Source: Pseudomonas viciae (GTDB lineage Bacteria > Pseudomonadota > Gammaproteobacteria > Pseudomonadales > Pseudomonadaceae). From it: a stretch of 64,000 bases of DNA. The notes below the pieces were generated by a model that was given only the letters and a program-made list of their open reading frames with translations, did not search any database and had not been told where the DNA came from. Numbering within the stretch: the first letter of the stretch is position 1; each line of letters begins with the position of its first letter. The stretch is taken from NCBI RefSeq assembly GCF_004786035.1, contig NZ_CP035088.1:3818001-3882000 (forward strand), written 5' to 3'. Below are positions 57,822 to 64,000 of this stretch, piece by piece. The position numbers and the translations under genes are program-made.

Positions 57822-59876
57822 TCAAACCTCCAGCACCAACGTCTCACTGCCCTGGGCCGGCACCGCGCAGCAGATCAGCACCTCATCTTCGGTCAAAGGC
57901 TCCGCCGGGCTATTGAGGTAATGCACCTGGCCGCGTTTCAACCGGGTTTTACAGGTGCCACAGGAGCCGCCGCGGCAACTGAACTCAGGGCTCAAGCCGC
58001 GCGCCTCCGCCAGCTCGAGCAAGGTGCCACTGCCGGGCTCCCAGCGCGCTTCCTTGCCGGAGGTGGCGAACAAGACCTTCACTGCTTCGCTCGCCGCCGG
58101 CGTTTGCGGTGTCGCTGGCACGCTGACTTCGGCGTCGCGGACAAGCGTCGACGGGCCAAAGGTCTCGGCGTGGATACGATCATCAGGAATGCGCAATTTA
58201 CGCAGTCCGTCATACAGCGCCTGGGTAAAGCTGCCCGGTCCACACAAGTAGTAGTCGTAGTCATCGAGGGGCAGCAACTGCTTGAGCAACCCCACGTCAA
58301 TCCGGCCCGTCGCGTCGTAGCCCTCGCCTGCCGGCGCCTCGGCGGGCGGTTGGCTGACCATGCGCAGTATCCGCAGCTTGTCACCGGCGCGGGCCGCCAA
58401 CTCATTGAGCTCGTCACGAAACGCCAGGTCAGCCACCGAGCGCGCGCTTTGCACCAGCCAGACCGGGCGCATGCGGCTGATGCGCTGCCCTTGGTAAACC
58501 ACCTCGCGCAACATCGACAGCAGCGGCGTAATGCCGACGCCGGCGGCCAGGAGTACCAACGGACGCCGTTCGGTGGGCTGGACGGTGAAATGCCCCTGGG
58601 GCGCTCGCGCTTCAATCTCGTGGGCCACCTGAATCTGCTCATGCAGGTGCGAAGACACCGAGCCGTCGCGCTTGACGCTGATGCGCAGGAAGTCATCCGA
58701 CGGCGCGCTGGAGACGCTATAGGTTCGAATCAACGGTGCGTGTTGTCCTTCCAGCAAGACCCGCACAGGCAGATGCTGGCCGGCTTCAAAACGGGGTAAG
58801 CCAGCACCGTCAGCCGCTTGCAGATAGAAAGAGCGAATATTGTGGCTTTCATCCACCACGCGTTCGACCCGCAGTGGCCGCCAATGGCTACGCACGGCTT
58901 CGGCCTGCAAGCGCTCGGCGGCTTGTTCCCAACTGCCGGTCATCAATGAATTGGGCGAGTCCCCTTCGGCCTGGTCTTTCCAGCGCAAGGGAATCGCCGC
59001 CGGGCGATAGACAATACGCTGCGGCGTGAAGCGCATCAGCCGCTCGGCGCCTTGGAACGCGGTGATTTGCGGGTCGTCCAGCAGCACTTGCGCCGAACCG
59101 CTCATGTGCAGGAGGTCGCCGCTCTGGAAATCGACGAACACCAGTCCTGCACGCGGGTTCAGCAGGATGTTGCCCAGGGTGTTGAAGAACAGGTTTCCGG
59201 AAAAATCCGGAATGGTCAGCGTCCCGTCCTCGTCCATGCGCACAAACCCCGGCTTACCGCCACGATGGGACGCATCAACCTGGCGCTCGCCGTCGCGAAC
59301 CACATAGGTGGCGATATAAAACGAGTCGGCGGCCGTGACCAGGCGACGTACCAACGGGTCTGTCGGGGCCAACTGAACAGGCTCGGCGGCCTGCTCTTCG
59401 ACAAAGCGATACTGGCGCAGGTTGATGTAGCGCGGGCAGTTGCCATAGGCCTGACTGACTGAAATCTCCAGGCCGTCGTCCAGTTGACGACGCACATTGC
59501 CGTTCATGCGGTTACGTCGACGGGTGTGCAACTCGATACCCAACATACCGATGGCATCCCCCTCGCCCATGCCCTCCTGGGCCGGGTCGCTGGGCTGTGG
59601 CTTGAGATCGATGCGCAAGGTTTGCGGGTCGGGCGACTGCATGAAGCCGGGCTGCCCGGTGCGCAGGGTCGCCCACACGTCGCCTTGCCGATCCACGGTA
59701 CCCAACACCACGAAGGGCAACTGGGCGTAGAACTCCCGGTGCTGATCCGGCATCCAGGTGCGGGCCAATTGCCGCTGGCCAACGCTGGCCATCATGTCGA
59801 CCGCGCCGACAGAGCGCTGCAATGTCAGCTCACCTTCATGCCAGGGCGAGGATGGTGGTTTCGAGGCTTCGTTCAT
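57822..59876 (-). CDS. Fusion reductase: PNPOx-like domain, FAD/NAD(P) reductase and 2Fe-2S ferredoxin
   Basis: A 684-residue three-part protein. Residues about 40-270 are a pyridoxamine-phosphate-oxidase-like split barrel (FVVLGTVDRQGDVWATLRTGQPGF; NLFFNTLGNILLNPRAGLVFVDF). About 335-570 is a ferredoxin-NADP-reductase-like part: RTYSVSS binds FAD, GVGITPLLSML and YYLCGPGSF bind NAD(P). About 600-684 is a plant-type 2Fe-2S ferredoxin, CRGGSCGTCKTRLKRG plus a later CC. Similar fusions are annotated in pseudomonads without clear function; electron delivery to or from a small redox substrate in the cytoplasm is likely. AGGAG precedes the start. Confidence 0.85.
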   Translation of the reverse strand: MNEASKPPSSPWHEGELTLQRSVGAVDMMASVGQRQLARTWMPDQHREFYAQLPFVVLGTVDRQGDVWATLRTGQPGFMQSPDPQTLRIDLKPQPSDPAQEGMGEGDAIGMLGIELHTRRRNRMNGNVRRQLDDGLEISVSQAYGNCPRYINLRQYRFVEEQAAEPVQLAPTDPLVRRLVTAADSFYIATYVVRDGERQVDASHRGGKPGFVRMDEDGTLTIPDFSGNLFFNTLGNILLNPRAGLVFVDFQSGDLLHMSGSAQVLLDDPQITAFQGAERLMRFTPQRIVYRPAAIPLRWKDQAEGDSPNSLMTGSWEQAAERLQAEAVRSHWRPLRVERVVDESHNIRSFYLQAADGAGLPRFEAGQHLPVRVLLEGQHAPLIRTYSVSSAPSDDFLRISVKRDGSVSSHLHEQIQVAHEIEARAPQGHFTVQPTERRPLVLLAAGVGITPLLSMLREVVYQGQRISRMRPVWLVQSARSVADLAFRDELNELAARAGDKLRILRMVSQPPAEAPAGEGYDATGRIDVGLLKQLLPLDDYDYYLCGPGSFTQALYDGLRKLRIPDDRIHAETFGPSTLVRDAEVSVPATPQTPAASEAVKVLFATSGKEARWEPGSGTLLELAEARGLSPEFSCRGGSCGTCKTRLKRGQVHYLNSPAEPLTEDEVLICCAVPAQGSETLVLEV

Positions 59877-60114
59877 CAGCTACTCCTCGCGCCCGCCGCA
59901 TTGCAGCCTGGGCCAGTGCGCTACGATTAGGGAAGCTGCGCTACGTCTCTTGCCGAGGCATGCAGTGCAGGTGAGGCCATCTTCTTCCCAAAGCGTCTTC
60001 GCAGGAATACGCACAAACTGCAATCCACCGTTTCATAAAATGAAATGGCGGCTTCCAGAGCGGTTGACGGGGAAATCTCCAAGGCCCGGTAGCGACCCCT
60101 TTTGGAGCTGGAGG

Positions 60115-60477
60115 TCAGCGCCTCAGTGCAAGCGCGACTTTTTGCTGCAAGGCACTTTGCGAAAACGGCTTGTGCAGGACCAGGTGCTGGGCGAAATCGC
60201 TCGGCAGCCCGCTGGCGCCGTATCCGGTGCTGAATACCATTGGGATGCCGCGATCGCGGAGAATTTCGGCAACCGGGAAAACACGCTCGCCCGCCAGGTT
60301 AACGTCCAGGATCGCCAGGTCAATTTCCGCCGAGCTGGCTATTTCAAGGGCCGTGACGAGCCGGGCCACTGACGCCACTACTTCACACCCGAACTCATCG
60401 AGCATTTCCTCGATCATCATGGCAATCGCGCCTTCGTCCTCGACCACGAGCACCCTGACTCCAGCGAATGGGCTCAT
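60115..60477 (-). CDS. Single-domain response regulator (CheY-like receiver)
   Basis: A 120-residue receiver without output domain. VLVVEDEGAIAMMIEEML has the acidic pocket, IDLAILDVNLAGE the phospho-acceptor Asp near residue 58, FSTGYG the Thr and LHKPF the Lys. It overlaps the kinase gene by four bases, so it is its partner. Such pairs with HWE kinases relay phosphate or act as a sink. No gene is seen in the 238 bases after it. Confidence 0.9.
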   Translation of the reverse strand: MSPFAGVRVLVVEDEGAIAMMIEEMLDEFGCEVVASVARLVTALEIASSAEIDLAILDVNLAGERVFPVAEILRDRGIPMVFSTGYGASGLPSDFAQHLVLHKPFSQSALQQKVALALRR

Positions 60478-62276
60478 GCCCCGGACGCGCCGATCAGAAA
60501 CGAGAAGCGGCAGAAAATGCCCTGCGGGACGAAGTTGAGCTCAAATTTCCCACCCAAATCGCGCTCGATGCAGCGTTTCATCAGACGAGACCCCAGCCCT
60601 TCTCGTTTTGGCGGTGACACCGCAGGCCCTCCGTGCTCGCGCCAGTCCAGGGTCAGCAACGCTCCGTCCGGTTGAGGTTGCACCTTCCAGGTCACTGACA
60701 GCGTGCCCGTCTCGACAGACATCGCTCCGTATTTAAGCGCATTGATTGCCAGTTCATTGAGGGTCATCGTGAGATTGAGCGCGACCCGGGTGCTGACGTC
60801 GACTGAAGCACCCTGGACGTTGATGCGACTGGGCTCATGGCCGAATACCGGCATCAGCACTTCCTGGGCAAGGGAATCCAGGGGCGTATGGCCCCAATGC
60901 CGCCTCGTCAAAAGATCATGGGCGCGGGACAACGCCAGAAGCCTGGCTTCAAAACGGTAGTAACCGTCTTTCGCGTCCTCGGCGTTGCGCGCCGTTTGCG
61001 CCGCCAGGGATTGCACCGTGGCCAGGGTGTTCTTGACCCGATGATTAAGCTCGTCAATCAGGGTCTTGTGCCGGTTTTCCGCCTGTTTTCGCTCGGTGAT
61101 ATCGACCAGCATATTGATCGCCCCCACCAAATTGCCGTCACCATCATGCAGCGGTGTGGGATACGGAACAAAGGGGACACGGGTGCCGTCCGGCCGCTCG
61201 GCGATCGCCTCGACACCGCGAATCGGCCGGTTTTCCTTCAAGGCCACCGCCATCGGGCACTCGTCATGGGGAAGCGGGGTTTCGTCCGTGTTGAACAGTT
61301 TCCAGGTCACGCACCACATTTCACCCAACTGAGGTGTGCGACCTGACAACTCGACAGCCGCGCGATTGTAGAAGGTGATGCGGCCCTCCGCGTCGGTGGT
61401 ATAAACCGCGGCGGGCAACGCCTCGAGAAGGTTACGCATATGCCGTTCGCTCTCGCGAAACTGGCTTTCCATCCGCTGGGCGATGCTGACGTCGATCGTG
61501 AAACAGCGGGTGTTGAAGAGCTTGCCTTCTTCGAACCGTCCATTGGAGGTGATCGCAACATGCTTGATCGAACCGTCTTTGGCCCTTAGGCGCGCCGGAT
61601 AACTTTCCAGACAGTCGCCGCTGCCGAGTTTATTGAGGATATCACCAATAACCGGCGCATCTACATGAAACTCCGTAATGTGGCGCCCCATGTACTCTTG
61701 CGCCGAATAACCCAGCAGCGCCAACTCAGCCTTGTTGGCACGCAGGATGATTCCGTCACCACTGACGATGTGAAGGCCCACTGCGCTGTTTTCGAAAAAG
61801 TCCTCAAGCTCGGCACTCTTGCACCGAAGCTCTTCGGCCATGGCATGGTGCGCCGAGACGTCTTGAAAGCAATTGATCGCGCCTTGGATCGCCCCCTCTC
61901 GATCTTTAAGTGCGCGGATGTTCATCAGAGCCACGAACCGCGAGCCATCCGGGCGCTGGATGAGGACTTCCTGATTGCGCGTCGCAACGCCCCCATCAAG
62001 TGCCAACGCCGTCGGGCAATGTTCAAAAGCCAACGGTGTGCCGTCTGTCAAATAAAGTCGATGCGAGCCACAGAAACGATCACCGTTCTCCCCCAATGCC
62101 GGGGTTCTCCCCCACAGTTCGGCGGCCTCGCTGTTGTACCGGACGAGCCAGCCTTGGCGATCACAGAGATACACTGCACCCGGAATGGCCTCGAGCGCGC
62201 TTGTTCCTATGGAAACCAAACTGTCGTACTCGCTCAGGGTAAACGTTTCCCTGGCAAGCTCTTCAACATTCGACAT
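60474..62276 (-). CDS. PAS-domain HWE-family sensor histidine kinase
   Basis: A 600-residue cytoplasmic kinase with no membrane helix. It has three PAS modules: about 25-145 (IPGAVYLCDRQGWLVRYNSEAAELWGRTP), 160-270 (ILRANKAELALLGYSAQEYMGRHITEF) and 285-400 (LPAAVYTTDAEGRITFYNRAAVELSGRTP). Then comes the HWE signature LIDELNHRVKNTLATVQSLAAQTARNA with the phospho-His, NELAINALKYGA (N box) and LDWREHGGPAV (the W-x-E motif). PAS domains may hold a flavin, heme or small ligand; no LOV Cys motif is seen. ATG 62276 is preferred over the adjacent TTG, with GAGGA upstream. Confidence 0.92.
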   Translation of the reverse strand: MSNVEELARETFTLSEYDSLVSIGTSALEAIPGAVYLCDRQGWLVRYNSEAAELWGRTPALGENGDRFCGSHRLYLTDGTPLAFEHCPTALALDGGVATRNQEVLIQRPDGSRFVALMNIRALKDREGAIQGAINCFQDVSAHHAMAEELRCKSAELEDFFENSAVGLHIVSGDGIILRANKAELALLGYSAQEYMGRHITEFHVDAPVIGDILNKLGSGDCLESYPARLRAKDGSIKHVAITSNGRFEEGKLFNTRCFTIDVSIAQRMESQFRESERHMRNLLEALPAAVYTTDAEGRITFYNRAAVELSGRTPQLGEMWCVTWKLFNTDETPLPHDECPMAVALKENRPIRGVEAIAERPDGTRVPFVPYPTPLHDGDGNLVGAINMLVDITERKQAENRHKTLIDELNHRVKNTLATVQSLAAQTARNAEDAKDGYYRFEARLLALSRAHDLLTRRHWGHTPLDSLAQEVLMPVFGHEPSRINVQGASVDVSTRVALNLTMTLNELAINALKYGAMSVETGTLSVTWKVQPQPDGALLTLDWREHGGPAVSPPKREGLGSRLMKRCIERDLGGKFELNFVPQGIFCRFSFLIGASGA

Positions 62277-62729
62277 CAATCAATCCTCAATCCGCCTGGC
62301 TGAAACGTCCCTGCTGTCTGTCGACCGAAAAATTATCATCCTGAGTCAGCGATCCCAGCTCGGATTAACCCGATTGAATGCGGGTACGGATATTTTTAAA
62401 AACTGCAGTGCTGAACTCTTGATCCTGATTCGCTTTGCTAGTTCATAAAAACCCCGCACCTCGTAACCGTTAGTTCTCACATCCAGGCCCGTCGGGGCGT
62501 TTCGAGGACGGTTGCGCCCCTGATCACCGTCGGGATTTTCCTGCCGCGCTGCTCGCCAATGGCTGCATTGCATCAGAGCCCGAAACCTTCAGCCCGTTGG
62601 CGTCGTCCTCCAGCGGGCACAGCCACAAACCAGGCAAACGAAGCCCCCGACCGTCGACCTCAATGGGCGCTGATCAGCCTGGCTATTCTTTTGCGTCATA
62701 GTCGTGACGGCATGCCCACACAAATGGTT

Positions 62730-62745
62730 GTTTCAAACGTGAAAC
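62730..62745. promoter_or_regulatory. Palindrome GTTTCA-AACG-TGAAAC upstream of the NarL-type regulator
   Basis: A perfect six-base inverted repeat about 57 bases before ATG 62803. It is a candidate operator, perhaps for autoregulation. The rest of the 62277-62802 gap, 526 bases, shows no gene: it has many stop codons in all frames and an AT-rich patch (62390-62450) that may hold the kinase promoter. Confidence 0.45.
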
Positions 62746-62802
62746 CCGCGTTTCCAGTTTAGGTTACGATGAGCAAACGAGAAGATCAGGAGGATCTTGA
62801 GC

Positions 62803-63453
62803 ATGACGTGCAGGGTAATAGTGGCCGATGACCACCCACTGTTTCGCGAAGGGATGCTGAAAACCATAGAACGACTTCTACCGACGGCGTCCATAGAACA
62901 AGCCGGCAACCTTGATGAGGTATTGGCGCTCGCGCGGTCGGGTGCGGAAGTGGACTCGCTGATTCTTGATTTGCGCTTCCCCGGTATCAAATCGCTGCAG
63001 GTCATAGGGCATTTGCGCAACGAGTTCAAACGCACCTCAATCATTGTGGTTTCAATGATTGACGACATCGACATTATTTCCCAGGTGATGTCACTGGGTG
63101 CAGACGGTTTTATTGGAAAGAATATCGACCCCGTCGGCATAGCCGACGCCATCATGGCAATTCGCGAAGGCGAAGTGATCGTCAGGTACCACTCGGAAAA
63201 TTCGATCCTGGACGACTTGCAGTCAGCGTCGCTTACTCAACTGACCGCGCGCCAGCGCCAAGTACTGGGCTTGGTGGCTGATGGCAAGACCAATAAGGAA
63301 ATCGCCAAGGCACTTGGCATTTCACCCTTCACGGTTCGCATCCATGTATCAAGCTTGCTAAAAGCCCTGGGAGTCCCGACCCGCGCGGCCGCCGCCGCAC
63401 AACTCTCCAATTATCCCAGCAGTGGCGCCTGGCCAGAAAAAAACAAACCGTAG
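62803..63453 (+). CDS. NarL/FixJ-type response regulator
   Basis: A 216-residue regulator. The receiver has [10 protein letters not shown] (acidic pair), phospho-acceptor Asp56 in LILDLRFPG, and FIGKN in place of the usual K-P-F/S Lys loop, with the Lys kept. The C-terminal LuxR helix-turn-helix reads [54 protein letters not shown] 62803 lies nine bases after AGGAGG. It diverges from the HWE kinase gene and may be controlled by it or by an unlinked kinase. Confidence 0.92.
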   Translation: MTCRVIVADDHPLFREGMLKTIERLLPTASIEQAGNLDEVLALARSGAEVDSLILDLRFPGIKSLQVIGHLRNEFKRTSIIVVSMIDDIDIISQVMSLGADGFIGKNIDPVGIADAIMAIREGEVIVRYHSENSILDDLQSASLTQLTARQRQVLGLVADGKTNKEIAKALGISPFTVRIHVSSLLKALGVPTRAAAAAQLSNYPSSGAWPEKNKP

Positions 63454-63558
63454 ATGGGTCGGCCTTGAGCCTGTCTCCCTACAAAGCAACGGTATAAAAA
63501 TATAAGTGTAATGGTCAAAAAGTTATATACAGCGTCATCCTCGCTAACCTGCTCACCG

Positions 63559-63580
63559 CCATAGCACACTTGTGCTATGG
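63559..63580. repeat. Strong hairpin (10-base arms) in the 63454-63823 gap
   Basis: CCATAGCACA and its exact complement TGTGCTATGG are separated by two bases. It is about 105 bases after the response regulator stop. No T tract follows, so it is either an operator or a weak terminator. The surrounding 370 bases are AT-rich near 63495-63535 (possible promoter) and contain no gene I can support. Confidence 0.5.
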
Positions 63581-63823
63581 CCTGCTCCAGCTTTTACACT
63601 CTACTCTGTGAGTGCTCTATTAAGGCTGACGCGAGCAGTCCAAATACTTAGACAATAAATGAGCCATACGCCGGGCAGGCGACCGCGCGTATCGATGCTT
63701 TGTGGCTTGCGGGCCCTATTGGGTTAAACAGATCGATTGGCTGCGCAACGCTGGGCCAACTTCACCGCTTGTTCGGTCGAAGAATGGAACGGTCCTGAAA
63801 ACAATCACTCAAGGTAAGTCTCT

Positions 63824-64000
63824 ATGTCCTTCAATCATGGAAAAACACTAAAAAATGGAATAGCGCTGTGCGTGCTGGCTGGACTCATCAGCGGCTGTAC
63901 AAACACGGGCGACTTAATGAATTCCTTGAACTCGTTGAATTCCTTGAGCGCCTTGAACTCAGGCGCCAAGAAATTCGATGTCACTTATCTAAAACAGACG
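63824..64000 (+). CDS. Start of a lipoprotein gene, cut by the window edge
   Basis: The first 59 codons of an open frame. MSFNHGKTLKNGIALCVLAGLISGC is a lipoprotein signal with lipobox LISGC. It is followed by a short Asn-Ser-Leu repeat (MNSLNSLNSLSALNSGAKK) and KFDVTYL. AAGG lies nine bases before the ATG. The repeat probably forms a flexible linker to a periplasmic domain beyond the window. No family can be named from this part. Confidence 0.7.
   Translation, partial: MSFNHGKTLKNGIALCVLAGLISGCTNTGDLMNSLNSLNSLSALNSGAKKFDVTYLKQT

Noticed and set aside
1..64000. tRNA, rRNA, CRISPR arrays, insertion sequences or prophage
   Set aside because: No cloverleaf, rRNA-like stretch, regular spacer array, transposase, integrase or phage structural gene was recognised on reading both strands.

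Overview
This window looks like chromosome from a Pseudomonas of the P. fluorescens group. The evidence is high-GC coding sequence with the usual Pseudomonas G/C third-position bias, REP/REPIN palindromes of the GGAGCGGGCTTGCTCGCG type between genes, the sfn sulfone genes, a xylA-xylFGH cluster with an AraC-type XylR, and small pseudomonad families such as DUF2986. I see no rRNA, tRNA, CRISPR array, prophage or insertion sequence. It reads as ordinary accessory-rich chromosome with many regulator/enzyme pairs.

Layout. 0-4 kb: a leftward set with a polyamine-type periplasmic binding protein, an outer-membrane barrel and a serine (beta-lactamase fold) hydrolase. 4-15 kb: a sulfur-scavenging locus. 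A sigma-54 activator lacking a sensor domain (SfnR) faces a leftward operon with an FMN reductase, SfnG dimethylsulfone monooxygenase, a degenerate AMP-ligase-like protein and a full branched-chain-amino-acid-type ABC transporter. SfnB diverges on the other side. Good -24/-12 promoters and a cluster of TGTTGC/GCAACA repeats lie between the divergent units. 15-24 kb: LysR/NAD-binding enzyme pairs, a CPBP membrane protein, a GNAT, DCC and DUF2269 proteins and a saccharopine-dehydrogenase-like protein. 24-30.6 kb: D-xylose uptake and isomerisation (xylR, xylA, xylFGH) with Crc/Hfq-type A-rich motifs before xylA and xylF and no xylulokinase. 30.6-33.4 kb: LysE exporter, a LysR gene whose end runs into a REP element, then an apparent threonine-codon attenuator upstream of a cysteine hydrolase and a chorismate mutase. 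33.4-38.5 kb: soluble NAD-dependent formate dehydrogenase fdsGBAD.

38.9-41.4 kb: secreted alpha/beta hydrolase, DUF998 and cytochrome b561. 41.5-47.8 kb: a tightly overlapping seven-gene unit with a thermostable-hemolysin-family (GNAT-like) protein, acyl-adenylating enzyme, heme-oxygenase-like diiron protein, short-chain dehydrogenase, TPR protein and an OmpR-type two-component pair. It is preceded by a symmetric pair of CTTAAG-N5-CTGAAG boxes. This looks like a self-regulated small-molecule pathway and, with the threonine attenuator, is the best candidate here for something undescribed.

48-62 kb: AraC and LysR regulators with neighbouring enzymes (aldo-keto reductase, carboxymuconolactone-decarboxylase-like protein, GST, and a PNPOx-FAD-2Fe2S fusion reductase), small lipoproteins, a HIT protein and a decayed trans-sulfuration gene end. 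60-64 kb: a PAS/HWE histidine kinase with a single-domain receiver, a divergent NarL-type response regulator and the start of a lipoprotein gene cut by the window edge. All functions are read from sequence alone; no database search was run.
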